In this document: one piece after another, positions 1 through 11,655 of the stretch
Numbering within the stretch: position 1 is the first letter of the stretch
Layout of the letters: each line of letters starts with the position of its first letter
NCBI RefSeq assembly: GCF_030253575.1
Contig: NC_080567.1
Location: 35,183,501-35,247,500, forward strand
Length of the DNA: 64,000 nt
Origin: Rhododendron vialii
Lineage: Eukaryota > Streptophyta > Magnoliopsida > Ericales > Ericaceae
Reading direction: 5' to 3'
Notes under the pieces: model-generated
What the model was told of the DNA's origin: nothing
The model's input: only the letters and a program-made list of their open reading frames with translations
Database searches by the model: none
Position numbers and translations under genes: made by a program

Positions 1-1840
1 TTGCCTTCAAGGTCTGAGGATCAGCAGAAAGCTTGAGGATGAAGCAATCGTCGCCGTTGATCTTTTTCTCCCCAATACATCTTGCATCTGCGAACATACT
101 AGCAGTCGTTCTCGGGTCAAGACCCTGTAAAACAACATGACATATAATTATCCAACTACGAAAATCCTAACCAAAACAGGAGAGGATGCATAAATCGATA
201 GCTATAGTCGAACTTCATGCATAATAACTATAGATGAATATTTTTCATTGTACTAAATCAAGAGTAAGAAAAGACTTTGATGACCACATTTTTTTCCGAA
301 AACAAATTCGCATTCTTGGGCGTGTTCGTCCTAAGGAAAAACACAGTCGTAGAATTAAAGCAGGTACGTGTACATGAACATTTGTAGGAAGATTCACCTG
401 AAGGGCACGTCGTAAAGGTCTGACGGGTCCTTTAGCAGTGTGGGCTCCAAGCCATGGCGTGTGCCTCCAGACGATCTTACCATTGCAGCCGGCACGAACC
501 TTGCTTCCTCCAACTGCAAGCTCAACATACCACATGTCGGGATTCATTTGCCATAGAACAAATCCACCAGTCTCAGCATCTCTTGCTCCGTACCGATTTT
601 TTGTTACCCTTGTTGCAGTTTCAAACTCAGAGGCTATCATCTTCACCTTTCCCATAGCATATGCATTCTGGATGGAGTTCTGCAACTTTTGCCCACCAGA
701 TGCAGCAGTATATTGCTGCAATATGTACTGGGCAGATGAAGTTTCCTGCAACAATAAGGAAATGGAAGGATGAGCAAATAATATGTATCTGACCCAATTG
801 TGAGTTATGCAGGTGTAATTGTTTGGTGCTTTGAACAAAACCTTGGGTTGCAATTCTAAAAGTTAGGTAGTTTGCCAGTCCACCACGCCAGCACTCCAAG
901 CAACACCAAGTTGATATGCAGCCTACGTTCCAATTTATCTTTACCCTTAAAAATGCCAAACATAGCATCCGTTTGATTGGTGATCTAAATAGTTGGGGCA
1001 AAAAGAAAGACAGAGAGGCGTGTTTAGGGATCAACACCCGTACATTTCACAAAAACCCTAGTAAATTTTGGAAGATAACCGTGAAAATATAGGATTCACA
1101 CATCCAAATTGTAGTAGTGTTTCTTTTTGTTTATTACAAGCGGTAGAAGAATACAAGTATCTGAATTACACCATATAGGACTACCAAAAATGGAAAGGCA
1201 AAAATGTTGGAATCCTGGATCTGTTGAATTTCCACCCCCCCATCTTCATCTCTCCTAGCCATAAAACAGGGGATTATTACCAGAAATGAAAGGGGAAAAA
1301 AAGTGAATCACCACGTGGATCTGTTTCTTTTCCAGATAAGGTTAAACACAAGATCGCAGTGAGATTAAAGAAAAAGGAAACAATTATGCTTATGCTCCCT
1401 TCATTGAGTCTGTTCTTTTTTTTGATCCGTCATTGAGTCTGTTCATCTTAAAGCTCATCCAACTAAACCATATCTAAACTAGAATAGGGAAAGAACAAAC
1501 GAAGTTGAGCTATGGCATGAAAAGTTGAAAACTATACTTAGTCAAACCGACATTTTGGAGAGGGAGAGAGAGCAGGGCTTCAAACGATTACCGAGGTGTT
1601 TGCGAGGCTCGACACTTCAACTCTCGGCTCTTTAGTAAATGAGTCAAACTAGAGTTTTAAGCGCGTTCAGTAAACGAGAGGAACTTGAGTTAGTTGTAAC
1701 TAGACTCGCTTGTAAAAGCGCTCGTGTAATTAACAAACTGAGCTCGAACACCTCAATACTAGATGAGCCGAGCTCGAGCTAGATTAGTTTTTGAATGAGC
1801 CAAGCTCGAACACTTCAAACCTCGGCTCGTTTGCAGCCCT

Positions 1841-1878
<38 letters not shown>

Positions 1879-2318
1879 CTCACGATGGGAGTGTCTTTGA
1901 TGCTGAGATGAGGCAAAGGCTCATTGGCGCTAACGTGCACGGGGGCAAGCGGAGCGCCCAAGACACCAAGCAAAAGCCTCAGATCAGACCTCCGATTAAA
2001 ATTCGAAGCCATACTGGACGGAGTCCTCGAGAGTTGACCCATCATCCACTGCCCCAACCCGTGCCGCTTCGAGTCCCCGACCCCGCCGCTGTCGGGATCC
2101 GGACCCTCCATCAACGGCGTCAGCGTCTCGCCGACGCTCCCTGACCTCCCGATCGACGACGAATCGACGTTCGCCACGTGGCTCTGCCGCTGCTTGCTGC
2201 TCCGCCACATCATCGGTGACTTGCTCCGCGCGGGGCTCTTGGCGCGCGACCTCGCCGGGGATAGGCCTCGGACCACCTCGTCCTTCAGAGCGGAGAAGAA
2301 GCCCTGTTTTTTCTCCAT
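1..2318 (-). CDS. DUF620 family protein, 3' end outside window
   Basis: Three exons are visible: 1884-2318, 398-745 and 1-124, all joined in phase 0 with GT..AG borders (donors GTGAGT and GTGAAT). The last one runs off the window, so about 302 residues are seen. The protein opens with MEKKQGFFSALKDEVVRGLS followed by an S/P/R/K-rich stretch (repeated SPARS), the usual start of plant DUF620 proteins. Exon 2 carries the conserved core (YTAASGGQKLQNSIQNAYAM, GGFVLWQMNPDMWYVELAVG, KIVWRHTPWLG). Exon 3 continues with GLDPRTTASMFADARCIGE and GDDCFILKLSAD, as expected for the domain. The family has no established biochemical role. Intron 1 (746-1883) holds a hAT-like element and a GA tract beside its donor. 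The leader upstream of the ATG contains another GA/CT tract. The family call is firm and the function is unknown. Confidence 0.9.
1573..1841. mobile_element. Non-autonomous hAT-like element in DUF620 intron 1
   Basis: The ends are inverted copies: CAGGGCTTCAAACGA on the left and the complement of CAGGGCTGCAAACGA on the right. The flanking 8-mers are AGAGAGAG and GGAGAGAG, compatible with an 8-bp hAT target duplication but inside a GA tract, so weak as proof. The 269-bp interior is rich in GAGCTCG-like words and has no coding capacity. Confidence 0.6.
1843..1875. repeat. (GA)n microsatellite
   Basis: A pure GA dinucleotide tract directly against the intron 1 donor of the DUF620 gene. On the transcribed minus strand it is a CT run that starts a few bases inside the intron. 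Confidence 0.95.
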
Positions 2319-2492
2319 TTCTTAAAATACCCTAGGCGGAACGGAGAGATTTTTAGAAGGAACGAAACGAGCAGTCTGTTTTCTCTCTCTGTTTAGTTAT
2401 GTGGAGAAAGCGATAAGGAATGTGACTGAAGTCTACTCATAGGAATGAGATGAAGAGAATGCTGAAAATTCGGGAAGTAGGTAACTGTTTGG

Positions 2493-2537
<45 letters not shown>

Positions 2538-4198
2538 TTTCTCACTGGTTGGAGAAGTGAGGATTTGAAGAGGCACCGGTGGTTTTAGAGAGGAAGAGAG
2601 AGCGTGCGCGAAATGTGAACAGACTACTCTGGGGGAGAGAGAGAATAATGTGGTTAGAGAGAGAGAGGGGAAATTTTCCAGTGCCGAGCGGATATCACGT
2701 GGTGTCCGTTCGCGCATCCAAATTGTCTATTGCGTGTTTGAATGGCTTAGATTTGGAGAGAAAAAAAGTTTTGGGATGGAAGGAGAAAGAGGATTTCAAT
2801 CGAGCCGTCTAAAAAATGTATCGGATTGCTCGAATGCACCGAACGGAATCCACGAAGAATATACCCGGACGGCACTGAAAAATCGCCGGAGAGGCAGAGA
2901 ATGCGCGCGCTACAGTAGTAGTGGGGAAGTGGGGGAGGGAGTGAGCGACGAAGTGATACACCACGCGCACGTATGGAGCGTGATAATTATTGCGTCACTG
3001 AAGTCTCCGAAATTTACCTCTCTTATTTTTCAAAAAATGGTTCAGTACAGTAAGATTTCAGTGGTCGTATTTTTCATAGGCAAAAAAAAAAATTCATTTA
3101 CCAAAAATATAAGAAAATGAAATTAGTACAATAAGAAAAGAAAAACATTAAGAAAGCCTCGAGCAACAAGGAAAAAAAATGCGGATGGAGATGGAGGTTT
3201 GGAAAAAATGTTCTTTAAGCACAAGCAATAGTATATTTAGTTTCCAAAACCAATTTATTTAGTTTCCTTTTGATATTTTCTCGGTTAGAAAGAATCTTTT
3301 TAATAGGAAATTTCTTTTGCAATGTCGTTTATTTTGGCATGTTTCTAGAATTCTCTAGGAATCATTATTAGTTATTAGTCATATTTTTATTTGTGGTAAT
3401 TATATATATTTTTTGATTGACAAATATTGCCTTTTGGTTATTATTTTCTTGCACGGTAAACCTTAGGGCAACGGGGTTGGGTTTGAATGTGTGTTTGTTC
3501 TTGTTCGCATCATACGCTCCCCTGCATCAGAAAAATTGCCCAACAAATTACTTATACCAAATCCAAAGATATTCAACTAGATAAGAAATAAATAAAACAA
3601 AGAATTATGAATAAATATCTTTTTCAATATCTCAAAATTAAGGGGGCTTAGCTATTTGACAAGTTGTGACAACTTTTGACAATTTTGATTTTGCCACTAC
3701 TTCCATGTTGCAAAATGTCAAACTTTGAAAACCTACACCCACTCTAATCTAATCATAGGAATTAGAAACGAATTAATGTTCATAGAAATTTAGGAAGTCA
3801 CACAACTGGTTGTCCTTATTCCTTGTTTGGTGGGTCAAGAGAAAGTTGTAGCAATATTATACTACTCCTCTATCTGGGGTCTTGTTTAGAAATAACTATA
3901 TTTCGTAGGAGAATTTTTTAATGCTTCTTAACGTTGAGCGCGGGGAGAATTATATTCAAAAATTTATAATAGTAACATCCCGCATCGATGATGTGAGGTT
4001 TGAAGAACTAAATCACTTTTAATACGCCACAAACTCAAGAAATAGTCTCATACGGAAAAGACATAAATTAAGAGATTATGACAATTTGCGATCAATTAAC
4101 AAATGTCTAATGATAAATTTGAACTCTTTACTTCTCCTTAAAGAGGGTGCGACCAACTAGGCTAGCTTAATTGGTTTTTCTAATGGAAAATTCTAAAA
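2319..4198. other. Upstream region of the DUF620 gene and spacer
   Basis: This holds the likely leader and promoter of the minus-strand DUF620 gene, with a GA tract at 2496-2533 (CT in the transcript sense) and GA-rich sequence to about 2690. Open frames here follow the purine-rich tract and match no family I recognise. From about 3150 the sequence is AT-rich with no gene signal. Confidence 0.6.
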
Positions 4199-4320
4199 TC
4201 AGCCCGATGGGCTGACGATAGGAGGTGTGTGAATGTGTATTAAAAGATGTAAAAAGTGCATAGAAATGCTTGTTTTTCTTGTTTTTTAGTGTGTTTATCG
4301 TCAGCCCAGTGGGCTGACAA
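4199..4320. repeat. Foldback with self-palindromic ends
   Basis: The left end TCAGCCCGATGGGCTGACGA and the right end TCGTCAGCCCAGTGGGCTGA are inverted copies of each other, and each is itself a near palindrome (CAGCCC..GGGCTG). The roughly 80-bp middle is AT-rich and non-coding. It is probably a small MITE or foldback element; no target duplication was identified. Confidence 0.5.
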
Positions 4321-4446
4321 TAGCAAGACCGTTTTCTAATTTTCCACATAAATATAAGACATAGCAAAAAAGTCCCATAAAAGCTAACCTTAACAATTAC
4401 TACGTACGAAATATTGACCCCACAGAAAAAGCAGGTGAAGAGTTAG

Positions 4447-4740
4447 TACATAACAAATGGGATTTTGGATGATATTGGGATAATCTCTGGGTGAGTAAGA
4501 ACAATTAGCGAAAATGACGGCCCATGACGTGTTTTGATAATTAATATCCGCCAATGACAAGTTAAGAAAATTTGTTAATACTAGAAATATCCTTGGCGGG
4601 TATTAATAATCAAAACATGTTCTTGGCCGTCATTTTCCCAAACAATTAAGGCGCTTGCTCAAATTCATCGATACTTGTCTGAGCCGTCCATCTGGGTTAT
4701 TAATGGTCCCATTTTAACCTCGGTTCTCATTGTTGAGATG
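4447..4740. repeat. Dispersed repeat, copy 1 (interrupted by a MITE)
   Basis: The stretch starting ACATAACAAATG and continuing through GATAATCTCT, then after the MITE AAGGCGCTTGCTCAAAT, CATCGATACTT and GAGCCGTCCAT, is matched in the same order at 8561-8695. There it is uninterrupted. The family is unknown to me and non-coding. Confidence 0.75.
4508..4639. mobile_element. Mutator-like MITE, copy 1 of 3
   Basis: A 132-bp element whose ends are long inverted repeats: left GCGAAAATGACGGCCCATGA, right the complement of GGGAAAATGACGGCCAAGAA. The flanking 9-mers are GAACAATTA and AAACAATTA (one mismatch), the size expected for Mutator-like transposition. A second copy of the surrounding repeat, without this insert, lies at 8561-8695. 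It is non-coding. Confidence 0.85.
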
Positions 4741-4744
4741 AAAT

Positions 4745-5260
4745 CCGAACCATTGTTTTTTGTTTGAACAACAAAAAAATTTCATTAATCTTAAAATTGT
4801 TAGAAGACTAATAGAAGCAAAGAAACAACATCATATTCGAAGAACAATCTTCTGTCCAATCCGAGACCCAAACCTACGATTGACAAGAAACCAATCGAGA
4901 ACACCCAATAGAGACGAAGCCCACCTGAAAAGGTTGAAGCCTAAACACCCTATGAGAGTCTAAAAACTCAGATCAATACAAAATCAACACATAAAAAAAG
5001 GCCTAAATGCCCAAATCAGAAAATTTGCACCCATCACCGCAACGGGAGACACACCCAAACCACCACCGGAACCCGGGAAATCAGCCCGTATTGCTGTCCC
5101 GAAATGGCAAAGACTCCTCCCCAAAGCAGACCGCCCTGTAGCCGCCTCCGAGACCCGGGGAAAACCCGCCCTGCAGCCGCCTCCAAACCATTGCTTAATT
5201 ATCGAGATGAACGACGACTCAGATCGTGCACGCACTACAGATTTTTAACCTCTTGATTGG
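4745..5260. other. GC-richer island, possible transposon remnant
   Basis: Between about 5010 and 5240 the composition rises well above the AT-rich surroundings, with a twice-repeated GACCCGGGGAAAACCCGCCC-like / CAGACCGCCCTGTAGCCGCC pattern. An 83-codon minus-strand frame (4984-5235) results from this composition and matches no known domain. I suspect a decayed transposon end but cannot name it. Confidence 0.3.
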
Positions 5261-5704
5261 GATTACGTCATTGTCAACGCTCCAAGCGAATATATATATA
5301 TAGAACACTACAAATAACTAAGATTCGGTGCCAACGGAATGCTCGTGTATTACAGTGTTAGATCTTTGAATTTTATTTTATCTTCCCATCAATCAAATAT
5401 TAAGTGAATCTCTTGTGGGGGATTAAACAATAGGGGTACAGCTAATTAAACAAGTATAAGTAGCCGCCGTACTGGATAATCAACTAATTAAACGTTAGTT
5501 AAGATTAAGAAGTATGCTTATGCGGCCTAAAGAACGTGCAAACACGTGAATATCATAGCAGCTAGGTAAAAATAAAGATTTATAATTGGTTTGAAGTCGT
5601 TACGGGAAATATTACTAAATAGATTAATTCGGAATCTTCTACTATATTTTTTTGTTTAACTTGATTTTTTTCATTGCTTGATGATGATAATTAAATGTGG
5701 CAAT

Positions 5705-5900
5705 TGATTTTGCCACTCTCCAATTTGTTAATGTCACTCCCCTTTTTGTTTTTTTATTAAGGTGAATTTACTAAAACACCCTTGCTTTTGGAAAGTGAGA
5801 AAAAGCTTGTATCATAAAGTGCAATGGTGTTTTAGTAAATTCACCCTAATAAAAATAAAAAAGGAAAGTGACATTAACAAATAGGAGAGTAGCAAAATCA
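5705..5900. mobile_element. MITE with about 80-bp inverted arms
   Basis: The left arm starts TGATTTTGCCACTCTCC and includes GGTGAATTTACTAAAACACC. The right arm carries the complement (GGTGTTTTAGTAAATTCACC) and ends GGAGAGTAGCAAAATCA. The arms pair almost throughout, around a short unpaired middle with a single AAGCTT. It is non-coding and the superfamily was not determined. Confidence 0.75.
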
Positions 5901-7450
5901 TTAGCTTTAAATGTAGAGACATGGAAAACATTTAACTGAGGGAGGGATGGTTTCTATGATTAGAATTGTAATTCCTATTTTGGGTAGAGGAAAATTGAAT
6001 TGAATCAGTAGTCAGCCTCCACCGCGGCCTACGGATACCCAGTTGATGTAATTTATTTTGTTTAAATAATTCTATCATATTGTCTTATGAAATAAACTAC
6101 TACTATGAATAATCACGGTGAAATGGAGCATTTGTCAACGTATCTTCACATATCAAGAACTACGAGATCACCCTATCATTTTGGGGTGACCGAGGGATCG
6201 TACCATTCGGGCCTTGATTTGAACACCATGACACAACTTGACCTTCCATGCATTCCCTCTCGACTGTAAATGCAGAGAACCTTTTGTTGGACACTTTAAC
6301 TTGGACATGAACCTAAGAGCAGCCGAACCTTTTGTTGGACATGAACCTAAGAGCAGCCCTTACAAATTTTGAGTAAAGCTTTCTTTGATAGGAGTTACTT
6401 AGACAGATAAAATTAAATCAAAGCACAAATTTAAGCAAAAGTTTTATTAGTGACATATTTCTAAATTATGGAAAGCAAAACAAGCCATTAGAAAATTTGA
6501 GTCCCCCTTATTCTGTTACAATTTGGAGCAAAACTGAATTTGGTATAAGTTTGAATCGAGTACTAAAGTGAGTTCAAAAGACTTTACTCAAAATACGTGT
6601 AAGATTCCGTTGAAGAGTTTGAACGAATCCTGACCATTTATTACAGCAATGAACGGCTAAAGATTGATTATGTATTGTGTTTTACACAACCGTTGTGTGT
6701 GTAGCACTTTTGATATAACAAATCATGTGGAATATTACCAGTATATTGGGCTTAAGTATTTTGGGTTATATGGTGTGACTTGTGGATAAAAATTAAGATA
6801 CTGGGCCAAGGATCTGCTTGGGGCATTACAATACAGTTCGGAGTCAACTTATAGTCCTAGGTGTAAATATACCAAGTGAGGCTCCAGCTCCCAAAACTAG
6901 TTGCTCACATGTTCTCCCCTTAAGGATGGTTTGCATAGTCCCAACAATTTCCCTTGGTCTCAGTGGTGGCTGAGCGCATCACCCACCACTTATACTAGGG
7001 TGGGGCTTTAATAATATTTGTAACGATTGGACCCGACTGACCGCTAATCCCTTTTCGGCTCAAACAGTGGATCTCTTAAAAGATATACCTAAAAAAGTGA
7101 CATATAGTCCTAGGTGAGTGTTAAACATAACAAGTGAGGCCGTAGCTTTCAACCAATATGAGCTTTTAACCAATATGGAACTAAGTACTCATTTCTCCGA
7201 AATCCTGGGTATTACATTTTTGGTATCTTTTGTGTAATCAAACTTGATCTTAGGGATAACAAGGGATTGACTTGGGTGGTCAAGACCAGAGATTGTGGGA
7301 TTCGCTCTCACGAGAGGTCTATCATCTTTTTTGGAGTTAGTTCATATAGAGCTTTTATTTTGGCTTTAATCGGGGCCCTTGCTACTAGACAGTAAGATTG
7401 GTCTATTAAAATTAGTTGCGGTGCGTGTAGATTGGTAAGGACATTTGAGC
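5901..7450. other. AT-rich spacer with a diverged direct repeat
   Basis: No gene is visible. Two diverged copies of a motif containing ATAGTCCTAGGTG followed by AAGTGAGGC occur at about 6848-6893 and 7101-7150, roughly 250 bp apart, suggesting an old local duplication. A second short duplication (CCTTTTGTTGGACA.. / CATGAACCTAAGAGCAGCC) lies at 6280-6360. Confidence 0.5.
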
Positions 7451-7676
7451 TAGAGAAAAACTTCTTTACGGAGCAGTCTGTAAACATAGTTTACAGGGCT
7501 CAACCGTGTACATCCAAATGTGTTTTGGACGATCCAGATTTTTAAAAAAGTTTAAATGTTCTTGCAAATAGTTTTTTAATAATCCAGACCATTAATTACC
7601 GAAACAGACGGCTGTGATTGTGCGGAGCCGTGAATAACTTGTTTGCGGTTCCGTTGTGAATAAGTTTCTCTCTTTG
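7451..7676. mobile_element. Foldback element, family with ends like AACTTATTCACGG
   Basis: The left end reads GAGAAAAACTTCTTTACGGA and the right end is the complement of GAGAAACTTATTCACAACGG. The interior contains GACGGCTGTGATTGTGCGGA followed by GCCGTGAA. A better preserved relative lies at 39534-39785, and a fragment sharing TGTGCGGAGCCGTGAA at about 29044-29059. It is non-coding. Confidence 0.5.
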
Positions 7677-8560
7677 AGCTATCTAAAGAGTAGACTTGAC
7701 CTTACATATGTTACCGATAGTTTTGTGTGGAAGCACCCGAACATGGTTTTGGGCTTGTTTATTTCGGGGTTTTAAAATCCCTGCGCACGATTTTTAATAC
7801 ATTTTCTCTATCTCTCTCCACTAAAAACTTCTTTCAAATCTCTGTGCTAATTTGTTTTCAAACTTCACATTGATGCATGCATGTTGCCTTACCAACTAGA
7901 CGCATTTGTCAGTCATGATGATGTTTTCCTAGTGTTGTCCTGCAATTATAGAGAGGCATACAAAATTCAAAATACCATTTCCAGGTGTATGCTCATAAAT
8001 ATTGGATTTTTTGGTCTAGAATTTTTGTTCAGATATTGGAATGTTGCACTTTATTTATTTATTTTTTTGTTGGTAAGTTCAATCATTGAAAACAAAAATA
8101 GTTGTGTATATCTTATTCAAATTGTTTACATCCATCCACTCAATCAGCCTCACTTTTTAATGTTCATTATTACAATCAATCCATCTATGTAGTATGTGCT
8201 GGGCCATAGTGATTGCATAACTCAGCAAGCGGCGCAATAATTAGGATAGGAGGCCTCACATTTCTTGATTTTTTGAAAAATAGGTCAATGTTTTGATCAT
8301 GGATAAGACAAAAAAAGATAGTCAAGGTAGAGAGAGACCTGGTGTTGCTTAAGAACCAATGATCTGATCTCCATCCTATTTTTTGGACGGCGTGATCTCC
8401 GTCACTTTTTTTACTTTTTTCACACGGAAAAATCTTGATCGAATAAATCTTTAAATTGCGTAATGTCACTAATCAACTGGAATCGGGACACCAAGTAGAA
8501 TAATCGGCTGAATTTTAACCTATGCTATAAAGTAAAACCTTTTTTTTTTTTTGACAGACA
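7677..8560. other. Spacer, no gene seen
   Basis: AT-rich sequence. The 103-codon plus frame at 7881-8192 is hydrophobic and AT-driven, has no recognisable domain and no splice partner, so I do not call it a gene. Confidence 0.5.
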
Positions 8561-8695
8561 TAACAAATGAGATCTTGTTGTGATATTAGGATAATCTCTA
8601 GATAGTATATACAGTTAAGGCGCTTGCTCAAATCCATCGATACTTATTCGAGCCGTCCATGTGAATTCTTAATGACCCCATTTGATCCCGGTTAA
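8561..8695. repeat. Dispersed repeat, copy 2 (unfilled MITE site)
   Basis: Collinear with 4447-4740: ACATAACAAATG, then GATAATCTCTAGATAGTATA, then directly ACAGTTAAGGCGCTTGCTC, CATCGATACTT and GAGCCGTCCAT. At the point where copy 1 carries a 132-bp MITE between two CAATTA-ending 9-mers, this copy has a single ACAGTTA. Confidence 0.75.
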
Positions 8696-10921
8696 AGTTA
8701 AAACCTACTTCAAATGTGTTCTCTCGTAGAAAACTTGCCAACCCCATAACTTCTTAGGGGGTATGATGTTCCTCTTCATTATGCCATATAGAAGAATAGG
8801 AAGTAATGAGGTGGTTTGGAGTCTTTATGCTCAGGTAGGGATATGGGTCCTACTTTTACTCTTAATGTGTCTATCGCGATCTTTTCACATAGTTCGTTGG
8901 GTCAGTATTTACCAGTACAGGAAATCGAAAATTGCATCCGTGAAAATAAAAACAGTAAAACGAACATTGCGGTCGGACAGACATCTTGGATGTTATAGTA
9001 GAACTAAATCAACATTTTGAAATCTTAATAAAGGTAAATCTATGAAAGTAGGCATAGCTGCTCCACACTCGCTAAATCCCAGTGTTGAATGAACACTGGG
9101 ATTTTGTTCCCCTGAAGTCCAAAAAAACTTTTTATGATCCATCCATTTAACGGATACGATTTGATTTGTCGCCACCTTCGTTTTCAAATCGCAAGATTAA
9201 ACAAATGCTTTTCAGGGTTGGTTCAATTATGAGTCACTTTTTTTTTTTTTTTTTTTTGGTTTTTTGGACTTTTGAAAGGGAGAACTGCCTCCATGATTTT
9301 GCATGTTCTTTTGTAGGCTAACAGAATAATGTAATAAATCAGATGCCATAGGAGTATAAAGTATGGGGTTCTATGGGCCCCCAACCATGATGCCCTTATT
9401 GACCCATCGGCAACCACCTTCTAGTTTACGCGGCATACCACGTGCACCACATACTCAACTGAGGAGACAGGGAGCGCGCGTTAATTCGGTTGGTCGATAG
9501 GTTTACTTTCACGCAATTTACCATGGTTCGATTCAAAATGGGGTCAGATCTCAAGAAAATAATTTTTCGTGAATTTCCATAGTCCCGGTGTGGATACCTC
9601 CGGCTTTGACTTGACTGGGGAGAGGATTCGTTGAGTTGCGTGTAAGATGGCCCGAACAATCCTGATTGTCAAACGAAGAGAGAGAGAGAGAGAGAGAGAG
9701 AGTTGTTAGTCTTTAGTGATGATGTCTTGTCTATACTTTTTCTTTTGAAGGACTTGTAAAGTTTGGGGGGAACTCTTCCTGGATTGCAAGATCCAACAGT
9801 GGAGCTGTGGAAATCTTGAAGTACTGCCGATAAAAAAAAAAAAAAAAACTTGAATTACTGTTTCACATCTCATTTTAGGGAATTTCCAGATGTCATTTTC
9901 TCCATTTTTAACGAGTTTTGAAAGCTCTGCTTAAGCTTTAAATCCTAGTTTATTAGATCAGAATGAGTCTTTAAGATAAACTTTAATCGAGCTAATCAGA
10001 GATTCGGAAACATTGTCTGACTTGATTTTTTCATCGTTTATAGAGCAAAGTATGTTATTACTCCCATTCAAATTGGCTTAATAACTTAATCACATCCGGG
10101 AATGTGTTCCAGCTTCAATTTTTCCTCCTACGAGTCAAATCTTTAGCAAAATATTACTGTAACAAGTTCGAGCTCGAGTAACATGATTCGTTTATCAACT
10201 ACTACTATAAGCTAGTGTCTTTTCTCTCCCACATGATGTTATTGTCCAGTACTATCATCTTGCCTACTGGGCCTTATTAGACCAACCACATCTTCGGCAA
10301 GGCCCATGCAGAGTCCTCCAGCCATTAATGTTTTACTTTTCCCATGCCTGAGGAGGTTTTGTTGGAGCAGAAAATTCTAGGACCAGGAAGTCCTGTACTT
10401 TCTTGTATGGACCACCCATCACTTTCTACTTTGCGCATGCATGCGTAGTTTCGGTACTGGGGTTTAGTCTTAAACTTGAAGGTTATTTTTACGTACTAAG
10501 ATTCAGCCTCGTATCCTTCGGCCCTGGGCTTTTAGGCTTCTTTTAGCCGATGTTGATAATTGATTCCACGGTTTCCACCAGATTTTGAGAGTGAAGTCTT
10601 GAGTTCGAATTGATACAACAGTATTGATTTTGCTGGAGGAAGTGCAACGAAAGAGAGATTAAGAGAACAAAAAAAAAAAAAAATACTTGTAGCCTTGGAA
10701 TCAATTAATCTTAGCACAGAATTTCCGTTTGACCGGAAAAAAAATTAATCTTAGCACAGCCCAGCCCAGCCCGTTTAAAATGAAAGTGGGCCATATGGGC
10801 TTAAAGCTATAATTTAGCATCTCACCCAAATTGCAATACGTGGACAACAATGCTGGCCCCGAGTGATTCTAACATGGTTATTACGCACCCAAAACTAACA
10901 TTGATTCTACACAGCTATTAG
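8696..10921. other. Spacer with a strong hairpin and simple repeats
   Basis: No gene is supported. A perfect 13-bp-stem hairpin (AAATCCCAGTGTT, 5-base loop, AACACTGGGATTT) sits at about 9074-9105. Poly-T runs occur at about 9238-9258 and a GA tract at 9676-9702. The overlapping frames at 8763-9020 lack any domain I know. Confidence 0.5.
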
Positions 10922-11655
10922 TAGGGCTGCGCACGGTTTGGATCGGATTTCTATAAATCCAATTCTAATCCGTGAGTCACAGTTTTTTGAAAATGAAATT
11001 TGTGTCTGGACCAAAAATCTCACGGTTTAGTTCCAATCCAAACTACGGTTCGGTCCTGATTTTGTTCACGGATTGTATCAACCAACAATCAAGAAACCTG
11101 GATTTTCAATTTCTTCTGTGTAATTCAATAGTTCCCAACAAAGTAAAAAAAAAAAAAAACAAAGAAAAAAAAAGGTACTTCAATAAAAGTAAACACATTA
11201 CACATTACAGTAGCTCAATAATTCAATATTTCCCAGCAAAGTAAACACATTACACATTACAGTACTTCAATAAAAAAGTAAACACATTACACATTATAAT
11301 AATAAAAAAAGTAAACACATTACACATTACGGTACTTCAAAAAAAAAAAACAGTTCCAACAAAGTACTTGAATAAAAGCACACACCAAAGTACTTAAAAG
11401 AACAGTGGTAAGGAAGATAAACAATGATAAAATTATTATTATTTACTATATGTTACATATATATTTTTTATTTTTTTAAATATCTCACGGTCTGGCACAG
11501 TTTTCAAATGAAAATCCAATTCTAATCCTCATCTCACGGTTTTTTAATTTTTGAATCTGTGTCTGGACTATTAATTTACAGACAAAATCCAAAAGGTACG
11601 GATTGGTTCGGTCCTGTCCGCTTTCACGATTTACCATATTTTTTATGTAGCCCTA
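10922..11655. mobile_element. Probable non-autonomous hAT-like element
   Basis: The left end TAGGGCTGCGCACGG and right end GTAGCCCTA are inverted over the first 8 bases. Inside, the block TCCAATTCTAATCC..CTCACGG..GTGTCTGGAC occurs near both ends in the same orientation. The middle (11150-11400) is a degenerate tandem array based on AGTAAACACATTACACATTA. No clear 8-bp target duplication is visible, so confidence is limited. Confidence 0.4.
11187..11400. repeat. Degenerate tandem repeat (AGTAAACACATTACACATTA)
   Basis: At least four imperfect copies of a unit containing AAACACATTACACATTACAG plus TACTTCAATAAA follow one another with indels in the A-runs. It forms the middle of the probable hAT-like element. 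Confidence 0.7.

Noticed and set aside
1791..2144. Plus-strand 117-codon frame opposite DUF620 exon 1
   Set aside because: Mirror of the real exon on the other strand; begins in the GA tract and has no domain.
8763..9020. Overlapping 85- and 60-codon plus-strand frames
   Set aside because: No recognisable domain and no splice-consistent neighbours; composition like the surrounding spacer.
9798..9822. Short match resembling the miR396 core (AGCTGTGGAA)
   Set aside because: Only about ten bases match and no long foldback surrounds it.
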